A program made the translations under genes and the position numbers. Of a stretch of DNA of 64,000 nucleotides, positions 1-12,373 are shown piece by piece; within the stretch, counting starts at the first letter, position 1; every line of letters starts with the position of its first letter. The stretch is from Paraspadella gotoi (lineage: Eukaryota; Chaetognatha). The stretch is taken from positions 5,681,452 to 5,745,451 of the forward strand of contig CM119270.1 in NCBI GenBank assembly GCA_051294375.1, in the 5' to 3' direction. The notes under the pieces are model-generated. The model worked only from the letters and a program-made list of their open reading frames with translations. It made no database searches and was not told the origin of the DNA.

Positions 1-7
1 AAGTAAC

Positions 8-135
8 CTAACCTAAGTGCTTTTTTCCAGTAGATCTTGCTTCGTCGTCGTATCCGTGCTTGCCCTCATGCTTGTTGATGTGCTTGTCGTCGTCATAAAC
101 GATAAAAGTGAAGGATTTTCTTGCGTTGCATTCTT
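8..135 (-). CDS. Possible terminal coding exon, unknown protein
   Basis: On the minus strand a good acceptor (TTGCAG at 141-136) is followed by an open frame of 42 codons ending in TAG at 10-8. It encodes a D/K/H-rich peptide (…CNARKSFTF…YDDDKHINKH…). The stretch lies just outside the inverted arm that begins near 206, and part of its flank (173-205) recurs at 12268-12300. The aspartate-rich core recalls an EF-hand loop, but spacing does not fit the canonical one. No upstream exon can be seen because the window ends here. The family is unrecognised and the exon is tentative. Confidence 0.25.
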
Positions 136-2114
136 CTGCAATAAGAAAGCATCATTATATATAAATGTATTTTAAAGAAATACTCTTTTCGTGCTTGAAA
201 TTCTTTTTAAAGAGAGAGATTTTGCAAGAGAAAATCCCACATTATTTGAATGTGGCAATACTCGTTCGCCATTGAATTACAATCAGATAACAATCTTAAT
301 CCGGAGAGAAAGTCGTAGCACTTCCACCAAACTCGCATTATGGTTCCACTGTAACCTAAAGATTAAACAAATAATTGCAAGAAATATTTTTCAAAAGATT
401 TTTTAATTTGGTGAAGACTATACCATTTGCATTGGCAAGACGAAACGCCATTGTTATAGCACAATAGTTGGTTTCAAGCAGTGGTTGCAAATCAGTGCAT
501 TTTTAATTCCTGAGGACCCTCCTCCAAAATTGACACTTTTTCCCCGCTGTAGCCCTATAAAGTTGTTTAAAAAAAATTATATTCTGACATTCATAAATAT
601 ATTATAAAAATTCTTTCCTTTTTTTAAATACCTGTTTTACAACTTTGCAAAGCAAAGCCATTATTACGATTGCAATAATCAGTACATTGAGGTTACAATC
701 ATACAACCTTAAACCAGGTGAAGATGTAGTCATTCCCTCTCCAAACTGACATTTATCCTCCACTGTAAACCTAAATATTTTACAATAATCGATATTAAGG
801 TAAAAGGTAAGCAGATAAAATAATAATATATAATTAACCCGATTGCATTTGCACCATAAACATTCCATTGTTAGATGTGCAAGTATTCTGTTCCAATTGT
901 ATTACAATCTGTACATTTTAAGGCCAGGGGAACATTGTTGTTACCTCCTCCAAAATTGCATTTTCGCCAACTATAACCTTGTAATTAAAAAAAACCATTT
1001 AGAAACAAGAAAATGATAAATATATCTGTGTAAAAATGTACCTTATGACCTGTTTTAACATTTGCAAGTAAATCGCCCATTATTAGATGTACAATATTCT
1101 GTCCCATTGAATTACAAATCAGTACATCTTAATCCCGGTGAACGGCTGTTTGATGCTCCTCCAACCAAACTGGCATTTTCTTCCTCCACTGAAACCTAAA
1201 GAATCTGAATTATGTCCCGCAACAAAAATGTAAGAAAAAAATATCCAAAAAATAGGTTGATACCAAATTTGCATTTGCTGAAAAAATCCATCATTTGATG
1301 TTGCAATATTCTGTCCAAAAGAGTTTAAATCTGTAAACATTTTAAACCGGGAGATGGAGTCGTGAACCGGCCCCCAACCATATTGGCATCTATCCCCCGC
1401 TGTAACCTAATATGTATTTGAAAGTTATCTTGAAAAAAAGGAAAACTTTATAATCCAACTATGTCCATAAAAAAATTACCAATTTGCAATTTGCATGAAA
1501 AATTCATTATTAGAGGCACAATATTCCTGTTCCAAAGGCTGTGCAGATCAGTACATTTTCAAACGAGGTGACATTGTGGTAGCACCACCGCCAAATTGGA
1601 CATTTATCCCCACTGTATCCTATCATTTGAAAAATAAATTAATCGAAATTTTTATTCTGATCATAAAATTTTTTTTATAGAAATAACCATTCTGCATTTG
1701 CAAGGAGAAGAGCCCATTGTTTGAAGGTAAAGCATATACTCCGTTCCCATGCTGTTACAATCTGTACACTTTAAACACCGGAGATGAAGTTGTTAACTTC
1801 GCCACCAAACTGACATCTATCGGCCGCTGAAACCTGTAAAGCAGATGCACATCATTATTCCGCGACAATGATTGGCCGATTTACCTAACGGCGCCGCTTT
1901 TTGAAAGAGACTCACCCGCTTTGCAATTGCAGACAAATCCGTTGCCGGCGCGGAGCAAGAAGACAAACGCGAGAGAATTACAGTCGCTGCATGCTGAATT
2001 CTAGGTGTCGCCGTCGTCGTCCGTAAGAATTGGCACTTGTTTCACGCTGAAACCTTTTTTTTTAAAATAACAACGTCAAATTAGGTTTGTTTCACATTGA
2101 ATATTTTTTAAAAT

Positions 2115-2250
2115 TCTTACCTTCCTTCCTTCCTACTTTCCTTCCTTCCTTCCTTCCTTCCTTCCTTCCTTCCTTCTCCTTCTTCCTTCCTTCCTTCCCT
2201 TTCCTTCTTCCTTCCTGTCCTTCCTTCCTTTATTTTCCTTCTCTTCCATT
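2115..2250. repeat. (TTCC)n microsatellite
   Basis: TTCC tandem array with interruptions inside an intron of the inverted copy. Its counterpart on the other arm is a (GGAA)n run at about 21217-21300. Confidence 0.9.
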
Positions 2251-2839
2251 TACTCACCAGCATGTGCAATGCAGACGAACCGCCGTTGACTGTGGAGCAG
2301 TAGTTGGTTCCGCCATCGTTGCAATCGTTGCAAGACGTCGGCGCCAAGCGTCGTCCATCGGCGTCGTTCCTGCACGCCATATTCTGGCAAAAACCTTCCG
2401 CTCCATCCGGGGGCGCAGACGCATCTGGCAGTTCGATTGGTTGATTGATTGATTAGTTTTAAATTATTGGTTAGTTTAGGGTATTTAAACATTAGTTGGT
2501 AAACTAGCCTTATTGCCGATTGGCTGGATAGTTTGCTCTGGGAAGATGATTGGTCCGCTTTCACCGTCAATACATCAACTGTGTATTTTTAAACCGTATG
2601 CCGTTTTTTTTGATATTGTTAGTCTTAAACAATTTGAAGCCGTCAGGGTTGGACAAAATAGAAAAAACGTCGTCTTACCGATAGAAGTATTGTCGCGACG
2701 GCCTTGCAGAAGGCTCCGTTCTTGCAATAATTATCGTCGCAAGGATTCATTGACTTGCGGGAGGGCGCGAATTAGTCCGGAGACACATGCGCGCTGAACA
2801 AGGCAAAAGGGGAGAAGACAAAGTCAAGCGGGGAAGGCA

Positions 2840-2971
2840 AATATGGAAAGAGAAGGAAAAAAATCTTAAAAGCATAAGATCAAGCCAATGATGATAGTCA
2901 TATCATTGATGCGATGATATCATTCATTTTCCAATCGTAAATAAAACAAACAAAATGCGTGTATGAGTGAA

Positions 2972-3015
<44 letters not shown>

Positions 3016-3151
3016 GCTGGACAGTTTTCCGCCAAAGAAACGCAATCAGAATTTTTTAGGAAAAAATCCAACGAAAATCTCGATCGTAAATTTGGGATTT
3101 TGTATTGAGAAAGCGCGGAATAAATGGCGATAATAAAAGTTTTTAGAATGA

Positions 3152-3195
<44 letters not shown>

Positions 3196-4728
3196 AAGAG
3201 AGAGAGAGAAGCCTGGGACAGCCGCTGGAATCCGCCGCTGGACCGCTGCTGCATGAGCTGAACTCATTGCGCGACGAATATGAAAGTAGGGACGAACTTT
3301 TTTCCCTTTCTATAAAAAAATATTAGCAAAAATAAATATTTGGGTATAGAGGCATAATAAGAATTTTTTGTACATTGAAAGTAAACTAAAAATGCATAAA
3401 TTTTTGTTTGAGGCATGTCCCATACTAATTTTTGATTGCACCCCATTGAGAGGGGCTACCCCTATTCAGAAAGAAAAAAAACTTGATAAAGCTAAACTCT
3501 TTTCAATAATAATGATCCAAAATTATAATCCCTATTAACAAAATATATAGTTGAAAAATACTCAGTTAACGACTATCATATTTATTTTGACTTCCAAATA
3601 TTTTTTTTCCCTCATTTTAAAAAATTTTAATTTGAATGAAATTTTTATTGTTCTTTTTTTAGGTAAGAACCAGACCGAGGTCAAACTTTATATTTGCAAT
3701 ATTTAATTAATTTATAAATAGTTATCACAACTCAAATAATTATTAATTTAAAAAAAAGATAAAAAATGATTAAAATATATACACTAAAAATATTTATACA
3801 TTTAATAATAGTATAAAATTATCAGAATACAAAAAAAGTAATGTTAATTTGACTATATCTCTCTTATCAACTCCTATTTTAGATAATAAATTTGGCCAAT
3901 AGTGGGCCACCGGTTCAAAGTTACAATTAATAAAAAATACAAATTTAATTTTTTTTCAATAAATGCATATTGTCGCCGAAGTGCTGCATATATAATAACG
4001 TCACATTAGCTTTTTTGATTTTTACATGCTGACAATGCATGTCAAATATAAGTTATTCTTCACTTTTTTTAAAATGTATCCACGAAAATCTCGGATGTAA
4101 ATTTTGGTTATTTAAGTAATTGAGACAAAGCCCTCGAAATAAAAGTTTTTAAGAAAAAAAAACATAATATAAATTTTTCAAAAAAAGAAACGATCACGCA
4201 AGAGATCGTAAAGAGGAGAAAGAACGAAAGAGAAAGAGAGAGAAAGAGAGACAAAGCTGAACAAGCTGCTTGAAGGGCTGTACAGTCCAGTGCAGAAACT
4301 GAATCGTTTTTTTCTGAAATAAAAGAATAAGAAGAAATAAAAGAAAAAAAGAAAGGCAAAAATGTTAACAATGGTTTTACCAATTGGAAATCTTTCCAAT
4401 TTTTTCCAATCGCAGCTTGTAAAAAGATTTTTATTTTTATTTGATTAAAATTAAGATATAGCCATATCTAAATTTTTAAACTTACTATGAATGCACACTT
4501 TTAAAAAACTTATCATAATTCATAATAATTTTTATTTAAAAAAAACGGTAAGTCACAGCAAACTATAAAAGCGTAGCTAGTTTTTTATTTAAAACAGGCG
4601 GACGGCGACGACGACGACGACGGACGCGACGACGACGACGACGACAACGAGACGACGACTACGTCACAAAGAAGCTCACCCGAATCAATATCAAGCCTGA
4701 ACCGGCTTCGCCGGTCATGCTTGATAAT
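2840..4728. other. About 1.9 kb present only in the left palindrome arm
   Basis: The first-intron sequence that joins directly at about 20590-20605 in the right arm is here interrupted by about 1.9 kb. The segment is AT-rich and holds (GA)n tracts at about 2970-3016, 3161-3212 and 4220-4250. A (GAC)n tract lies at 4604-4650 and a perfect-stem hairpin sits close to its right edge. I see no coding frame and no clear terminal repeats. It may be an insertion, a haplotype difference, or sequence collapsed out of the right arm. Confidence 0.6.
4691..4724. repeat. Interrupted palindrome (hairpin)
   Basis: Outer arms TCAAGC/GCTTGA and inner arms ACCGGC/GCCGGT close on a TTC loop. It lies within a few bases of the point where the two large arms stop matching (about 4727). 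Confidence 0.7.
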
Positions 4729-5110
4729 GAGTAGTTTGGATAAAAAGGGAGAAAAAAGTGTATTATTGATACTAAAATTAAACCAATCGTTGAAAAACAC
4801 TGAACATTGCAGGGAGGATATAAGATATCATCAATATTTTAGTTGAACAAACATCTGCTGAAATCCATAAAAACCGCCTTTTAATTAATACTAGTTAATA
4901 ATAGATTAAAATATTATAAAGTTTATTGTCTCACCTGGTGCTTCACGTTCTTCCGGGATCTTCTTCTCTGTTTCCTCTTTTCCTTCGTCCTTTTCCTCTT
5001 CGTTCTCCACTTTTTTCAATTTCTTTGGTCTCCTTCTTTCCTCTCTCGTTCTTTTTCATCTTTCCTTGTTCACGCTGCGCTGAGAGCAACGAGGCCAGAA
5101 GAGAATCCCG

Positions 5111-8100
5111 AAATCTTAACGGGAAAACAAAATTACGGATTTTTTTATGTCATTTTTTATCCTTTCTCTCAGGGGGCAAAAACGTATTTGCCTCTTTATA
5201 AATTTACATTTTACTTTAAAATTTAAAATTTGTTTTGTATATAGAAAAAAAGAGTGGATTATAGAAAGATCGTTGGCACGATGCCAACTAGACAAGAAGT
5301 CTTAGTAAATTTTTATTTCTCTCCTTCTCTCTCTCTCTTTCTCTAAAAAAAAATTGGAAAAAATGAAAAAAGTTGCAAGCTTTACATTGTGATCCGTTTT
5401 CTCCCGGGTTTCAATTCCCGTTCCCCCCCTACACCGGACGATACAGGGTGGCGAAAAAAACGAACATCGCAACAAAAAAAAGTAAAAGAAAAAATGGGTG
5501 GTTCGGAAAAAAAAAGAACATCTCAGACAGAAAAAATAAAAAAATGAAATATGTAGGTGTTCAGAAAAAAAAAAGATCATTTCAGAATGAAAAAAAAAAA
5601 TTAAAGAAACTGGGTGGTTCGAAAAAAAAAGAACATTTGAGAATAAAAGGGTGAGTCAAAAAAAAGGGAAAAAGCGGCGGGAAAAAGACAGACGAGGGAG
5701 ATCGCAAGCTTTTATGTACTATTGAGATGTGAGGTGTCAGGAGAATATAAAAAACAGAAGAAGAAAAAAAAGAATAAAAGAAAGAAAAAAAGAATAAAGA
5801 AAGAAAAGAAGAAAAAAGAAAAAACAGAAAAAGAGAAAGAAAGAAAGAAAAAAGAAGAAAGGAAGAAAAAAGAAATAAAAAAGAAGAAAGATGAGAAAAA
5901 AAAGAAAAAAGAGAGATTACAAAGAAAAAAAAGAAAGAAAGAAAGAAAGAAAAACCAACATGAAGGTAAAAAATAACTAAAAAAGAAAAATAAATAAAGA
6001 AAGAGGAGATTAAAAAGAAAGAAAGAAAAGAAGAAAGGCATAAAATAGGATGGAAAGAAAATTAAAAAGGAAAGGTCGCTGAAAGAAAAAAAATAAACAA
6101 AAAATTAGCAAAGAACAAGAAAAAAGAAAAGTTTTTATGGGCGAATCGCGGCCGTAAGATGTGAGTTGTGTGTGAGGTAGAAGCAAACAAAGAATCAAAA
6201 ACGTGTGACGACATGTGAGTGGGGAAACAAATAATCTGAGTGGCTGAGAGTGGCTGGGATTTGAGTATGAAAAGGAAAGTGATGGAGGGAAAATGTGAAA
6301 TGAGTAGTAAAAGATTTAAATTTGACATTTTATAATTTATTAATATGCCAATAATGAAAATTTTAATAAATCTCGCCCGAGAATGATTGAGATATATTGA
6401 TAAAGAGAGGAGAGAGGAGAGAGAGAAGGGCGGAGAGAGAGAGAGAGAGAGAGAGACGAAGAAGAGTTTAGACTGCCCACAACTGATTTTTTGCGCGAAA
6501 AAGAGGCGTGCAGTCTTTCGCCATTGCAGTCATTAGATCTTTTTTTACTACTGAATCTCTCACGCCAAAATCGATAAGCCAAAACAATATGATCTTTTTA
6601 GTAGAAACTTGTTTTTTATAGTTCCTGTAGTCCCTAGTTCTATGTATAGTTTCTCATAATTAGTTTATCTTCGTACTGGAATGAAAAAAAAAATTTAACG
6701 CGAAATCAAATCAACGTATTGAATTTTATTTTAATTTCACTTGTCTATGTGTTTTTTATTTTTAAGGCCTTTTTCAAATACGCTTAACAATTTTTATTAT
6801 TATTTTTCAATAACTTTTACATATTAATCACCGAACTCTACTTGGTAGAAAGGTATATACAATGAGATGATTTATTGTGGATACAGATACAAGATTGAAA
6901 AATTAACACGCTTAACGTTAAATAGCTGATACTACTCACAAGAAGTGGTACCATAAAATGTTTATGGTGCAGATGTTTCCATAGTTGTTGTTAATAGAAT
7001 GTTGTGAAAATAATAAAATTTATAAAATTAAAATTTAGCATAAAAACATTAAAAATAAAACTCTTAAAGTAATGCATAAAATTATTTTTAAATTTGTATA
7101 CATTATAATAGGCTAAAGTTTAAAAATGTAAATTTTAAATTCTAAGGACTGGGATTTGGATTTTCTTTAAAAAGTTAGATAAAAAAAAGTATAATTCTTT
7201 TTTAAAAAAACTTTAATTAAGTTGGTCAAAAATATAATAAACTATACTTAAATATTAATGTTTTAATTTTCATTTTAGTCGTACTTATGTCATAAATTTT
7301 AAAAGATATATTTTTCTTCGATCAAACTTTTTATGAGGAATCTAAATCGTTCTAAGAATTAAAAAAAAAATTAAATTTTTGATAGTTATACAGGTACATA
7401 ATAAGCTGACTGAGCCACTTTATTATTAAAAAATTAAAAATAACTCCAGATTAATATTCACTAATAAGATGTTTGTTGAGATTAAAACTTCTAATAAATT
7501 GTGATTCCAAAACGTTTCACTTCACCCATATTGTACAGTCATATGACCATGGTGGTTCACTATGTTAATTATAGCAGAGATGACGATTCTCAGAATTTTA
7601 TCAGTAACCCTCAGCCTACCTGAGAGACCATTACGAGGATAAAAACCGACAAAAAGATGAAAAGATTGCCGTCGCCCGAGAAGGAGATGAAAAAAAATAA
7701 AAAGAAGCCGGAGAAAAAATAAAAAAAGAAAGAGGGTGAGTTCGAGGAAAAAAGGTGAGTGAATCGGGCAAGAGGGAGAAACTTACCCGACGGAGAAGAT
7801 CGCGACCGAGAGGAGAAAAGGGTGAGGAAGAATGAAAGCGAGGCGGAGAGAGGGGGGAGGGTAAGTTAACGGGGCGTTTGAAAGAAAGAAGAAAGGTGAG
7901 TCGAGTAGATGGAGGGAGAAAGAGAGAAGATGAAGATGAGAGTCGCGGAAGAGGAAAGAAATGATGGTGAAGGAGGAGATTGGTAATAGTGAATGGAAGT
8001 GAGAAAGAAATAAAAATAATTGATAATTAGATGAATGAATGAATTAATGATAAAAATGAAAAAAATTAGAAAGAGTAGAGAGAGAGAGAGAGAGAGAAGA

Positions 8101-8890
8101 GAGAGAAGAGAAAGAGAAGAGAGAGAAGAGAGAGAAATGAGAGAGGAGAGACAGAGAAAAATACAAAGATAACAAGAAATAAGCAAAAAAAAAAAAAAAA
8201 AGAGAGACAAGAAAGAGAAAGAGAAAAAAGAAAGAGAGAGAATGCTAGGATTTCCGCAACCCAGGGAGTGAAATACTTTCCGTGCCATTATCCACTTCTG
8301 TTCAAGGAAGAAGGTAAGTTTCGTAACCATTACCCATTTTTTTTCTTTCATCCCTCTATGCACTCTTCCTTCAGTCTTTACCTTTTTTTTATTAACCCTA
8401 CATTTTGTTTTTTTTTTTTTAGTTTTTTTAGTGTTTTATTGTTATATTTGTTATTTTTTGCTATCAGTATCGATACTATTTTTAGATTCATATTCTATTT
8501 GCTTTCATCCCTCTTCTTCGTATCAAACAAACAAACAAAAAAACAAAACAACAAACAAACAAAACTATCGGTGATTCCCTCCTCTAATATCTACACCTTT
8601 TTAACAATAATAAAAATTAATTATAAAAAAACGAAGAACGTAAACGAAAAGAGAGGGGGGGAAGTAAGAGGAGGAAAGAGAAAGATGAGGATGAGGAGTA
8701 GAAAATGAAAGAACCGAGTTGGACTTGAGAATGAAAAAGTAAGTTTAAACATCTCACCTTTTTTATTGAATTTAAATACGCAAAGTAAATTTTAAGCCGG
8801 TTTCGTCAGCAGCTTCGGTGATGGAAGCGAATCTACTTTTTTTTCTCAAACGAATCAGAAATCTACAGGGGAATCCTCTATTTTTTTTTT
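5111..8890 (-). repeat. Left-arm copy of the 5' flank of the modular gene
   Basis: Reverse complement of about 16454-20210 with many indels. It contains purine-rich simple sequence (5750-6060), (GA)n tracts (6411-6460, 8078-8150) and A/T-rich spacer. Open frames here are translations of low-complexity DNA. 7730-7910 carries several GGTGAGT/GGTAAGT donor-like motifs in GA-rich sequence. I see no gene I can support. Confidence 0.75.
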
Positions 8891-9435
8891 TTAGAAAGGG
8901 AAGGCTGAAAACTACAGTGAGAGTATCTCGGTTCGTGATAATTTACACAAAAAAATTTTTTTAAAGCCTGTTTTAGTGTTAGAGAAAAGTTGTAGATTGT
9001 CGTGTATGATATTTATTACTTAGCAAATTTGAATATTTTTAAACATTTTCATATTCTTTCAATATTTTCTAAAAACTTATTAATAGTTGTAACCTTGAGT
9101 CATTGGTCCTTGTATCATACTACCATTAAGTCAATGATCGACTAAGATCCCAAGTATTAAAAATCAAATGTGACACCTAAAATGATAAATATCCGAAAAA
9201 TCTTAATCCTTTAACAATTTTTTTCTTTTTTTTTTTTTTGTACCAGAATCAAAATTCGCGTCTCGATCTTAATTTCTTCTTGATGAAAAAATCAAAAGCC
9301 GACTTAAAAATCACTTTGATTGTTGACTCTCTCAAAGGTCACCGTAAAAACGGAATGAATAAGCCCTTGCTTGCTAGCTTGCTTGCTTGCTTGCTTGTTT
9401 CTTTCTTATCTTTCTTTCTTTCTTTTCTTTCTTTC

Positions 9436-9466
<31 letters not shown>

Positions 9467-10530
9467 TTCTTTTCTTTCTTCTTCTCAGGATTAGAGAGAG
9501 AGAGACATTCTAGAACAGAAACAGACAGAGGAAATAATCGAGGGATTTCATTCCGTCTATTTCTTAGTTTGGGTTAAATATTGAGGTCAGATTTTAACCT
9601 GACATTGCAATAAACTTTTAAACGGGACGAAAAAAAACGGAAAAAAAGAGAATTAAATGAAAAAAAATAAGGTGATGAATAATTACTATCTAGGAAAAAG
9701 TTAGAAACATTTTTAATTGAGGATATCTACTGAAAACTTGCTCGATTTTTAAAAATCAGGATGTTCAGATTCTACACTAAATTTTCTTTCAGTGCTTCCT
9801 TCCATTTTTTCGTAGATCCAACCGTATAGAAGTTAAAGCAAAATAAGATTGCTACCTCAGTGAAAAATGGCGGAAAAAATGCCTTTAGTTTTCAATTCTT
9901 GGTATTGAGTTATTTGTTTCTATTTCAAATTGAGTTGTTATTTTTTTCATTTTTAAAATTTGTATGCGAATAGACAGCCCTCTCTTTGGTCATAAAGGTG
10001 CAATTGTAGCTCTGAGAAAAGAGGAAAGACGCAACAATTCATCAGCAATAGACTTGGAATCCCTCGTTCCACCATTACAAATTTTTACGGCGATACAACA
10101 AATCAAAAACATTTGGTGTGTCAGCTTATGAGAGAGAGAGACGAATGCAGGCAGTGGTCGATGCCAAGGAGGGCATACCAATATTGAGAATGTTTACCCA
10201 TGTTTTGTATATTTTTTATTGAATAATGAACTTTAAAAAAAATGTTTTCTAACTTTTTTCCTAGATAGATATAGACATATATAGATACTCGAACTACGCT
10301 TTCCCCAGAAAAAAATAAAAGACGCAATAAAGTAAAGTGGTTTTCCATTTTTAACGTCCCTCGCTTGGAGGTCAAGAAAAAAAGCTTCGAAATTGCGTGA
10401 AAAAACCAGCAACGCTTAAAATATATTCTATTTCCATAACATTCTATTCCCTTTGTCTAAATCTATTCTATACTATTCTCTGTTTGATTAAATTCAAAGC
10501 ATGTTATGCTTTTTATTATAAGTAAACGTT
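8891..10530. other. First copy of the triplicated segment, non-coding part
   Basis: Matches 14405-15570 in the same orientation and about 13640-14390 in reverse. It includes a (TTTC)n array at about 9408-9482 preceded by a short GCTTGCTT repeat. I see no gene. Confidence 0.7.
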
Positions 10531-10533
10531 TTA

Positions 10534-11740
10534 TGTCAAAGCAAAAGACCCAGAACGATCACTGAAGCGTGGTTTGTCAGTTCAGATGTTCAACGTACAG
10601 ACGTACAATAACGACTCCAATCTCGACGCGTTCGGCGCGCAAATCTCGCGAACTCACGTGACGTCGCCGGTGAAGTCACGTGATCCGGAAGTAGTGCGTC
10701 GCGACGACGACGACGACGACGACAAAGAAAAATCTTCAAGAAAAAAAATCGTAAGAGAAAAAGTGTTCACGACGACTCGAGTCGAAAAGGCTTAATTTCA
10801 ATTTTTTATGACATGAAAAATATTTTTATATATTGTTGATGTAAATATTCTATCTATTTTTACCTTTCCATGATTTTCAATGTTTTTTCCCAGACTTAGA
10901 AGTGTCTGGCTGTGTTCTCTCTTTTTTTTGGGTACTGAATAAAAAACGCTCATATTATTGAATTTTTTTCTGGATTTAATTACACGATTTACCATTTACT
11001 TCGGACTCTTTTGAGTTTCATTATCTCACATTATTTGAAACCTCACACCACACCAAATTCGCTTCAAATTCAAAGTTACTTTTTACCCTCAAATCGATTC
11101 CTCGTTTCCGTTTTGTTTTTAATTAGTTTTTATATTTTCGGCCAATCACGACGACCGATTCGACAATGAAGGCGCTTGCCGACGAACAACGACTACGAAC
11201 TCGAATGCCCCCAGGCGCTTTCGAAGAAAGTTATCGTAAATTTCGTCGAATGAAAGAGAATGGAAAGTAAAGAAACGAAGAGAAATCTCAACTCGGGTAG
11301 AAGTTTTCATCTTAGAGACAATAGCTTCGTTTCACGCCTTTGTCGAAAACCAAGCAACGAGACCGGTTTAACGGGCGAAGACAAATGGACGACATCGCAG
11401 TCAGTTCATTGGAAACGAAGAATGAAAAAATCACTGACAAGGATGTGCGGAAGAGGTCCAGAGACTCGGGCGTCAAAACGACGCCAAGTTCGGGCCAAGA
11501 GATCAACGACGACGACGAAAGATCTCGAAGAAAAACGCCCACGATCCCAACTCGTGAAAAACCATCATCAGAACCAACTCTTGCGAAGAGTTGATCAATG
11601 TCGACGTCACCGTAAACAGCGTCGATGTTGGATTGCTCAGTTGTGTTGCGTTAGTCCACCGTCGTCGTCGTCGTCTTCCCGGTTTTGGCTGAAGGAAAGC
11701 AAGCAGTCGGATAGAAAGAAGTGAGTGAAGGAGCAAGCTG
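10534..11740 (+). pseudogene. Copy 1 of the unrecognised D/E/K/R-rich gene
   Basis: Carries the same two coding-looking blocks as the minus-strand copy at 12374-13632: an upstream block (about 10534-10795) with YNNDSNLDAFGAQISRTHVT and an Asp run, and a downstream block (about 11150-11700) with RQMDDIAVSSLETKNEK. Frames are broken at different places than in the other copies, for example an extra A in the AAAAAC run near 11528 and a missing ACG triplet before it. These differences look like sequencing errors. Confidence 0.5.
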
Positions 11741-11805
11741 ATGGGTAAGTGTGAGCAAAGAGGGAAGCGGATGGAAAGGCGGATTGGTGGAAGAGGTTAG
11801 CATTG

Positions 11806-11806
<1 letters not shown>

Positions 11807-11899
<93 letters not shown>
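11807..11899. repeat. (GA)n microsatellite
   Basis: Almost uninterrupted GA dinucleotides; a shorter, more broken version lies at 12097-12193 in the duplicated contig end. Confidence 0.95.
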
Positions 11900-11900
<1 letters not shown>

Positions 11901-11970
11901 AAAAAGTAGCAAGATGAGAGGGAGTTTGAGCAGAGAGACACATAGAAACCGACGTTGAAAAGAAAAAAGT

Positions 11971-11995
11971 NNNNNNNNNNNNNNNNNNNNNNNNN
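11971..11995. other. Assembly gap (25 N)
   Basis: Run of 25 N. The sequence before it (11741-11970) is repeated directly after it (12020-12262), as expected for contig ends that overlap but were not merged. Confidence 0.95.
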
Positions 11996-12019
11996 AGGAG
12001 CCCAAGTGCTGATTAGGCC

Positions 12020-12262
12020 CTTGTAAGTGTGAGCAAGAGGGAAGCGCGATGGAAAGTGCGGATTGCGTGGAAGAGAGCTTAGCACTTGTGCAGAGAGCGA
12101 GAAGAGAAGAGAGACGAGAGAAGAGAGAAGAGAGAGAAAGAGACAGAGAGAGACGAGAGAACGAGTACGAGAGAGAGAGAGAGAGAGAGAGAGCAAAAAA
12201 GTAGCAAGATGAGAGGGAGTTTGAGCAGAGAGACACATAGAAACGCACGTTGAAAGAAAAAC
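12020..12262. repeat. Direct repeat of 11741-11970 across the gap
   Basis: Both copies share the GTAAGTGTGAGCAA… start, a GA-rich middle and the end containing GAGCAGAGAGACACATAGAAA, with small indels. This copy continues into 12263-12362, a short unique stretch whose 12268-12300 part matches 173-205 in reverse. Confidence 0.8.
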
Positions 12263-12373
12263 GTAAAAAGAATTCAAGCACGAAAGAGTATTTCTTTAAA
12301 AATCAGAGAACCGCAAGTGAACCTACTCCACTGTTCGTATCATACTACTCATATATTATTCTAGCTTGCTCCT

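Larger units (their letters stand above)
206..5110 (-). pseudogene. Error-ridden inverted copy of the 5' half of the modular EGF-like gene
   Basis: Read on the minus strand, this block repeats the exons found intact at about 20.2-23.12 kb. In order from the right they are: signal-peptide/acidic exon (about 4930-5110), first EGF exon (about 2675-2795), CxxC exon (about 2262-2425), then eight or nine module exons down to about 206. Cysteine codons and splice sites are recognisable, but almost every exon carries single-base insertions or deletions, so no continuous frame survives. Errors are scattered over introns and exons alike. That fits uncorrected sequence better than a decaying gene. The two arms differ by about 1.9 kb between the first two exons. 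Confidence 0.8.

Noticed and set aside
8-135. EF-hand or Naked-cuticle-like domain in the minus-strand exon
   Set aside because: Only an Asp-rich triplet fits; positions of the remaining ligands and the helix pattern do not.
3046-3254. Open frames rich in Ser/Leu over (GA)n/(CT)n tracts, also at 6340-6582, 8075-8360, 11637-12281, 14721-15140, 27105-27670
   Set aside because: They are translations of dinucleotide or tetranucleotide repeats open in several frames at once, without splice or start context.
5712-6041. Lys/Glu- or Phe/Ser-rich frames at 5712-6041 and 19105-19605
   Set aside because: Purine-rich simple sequence; both arms have indels at different places and neither frame is kept.
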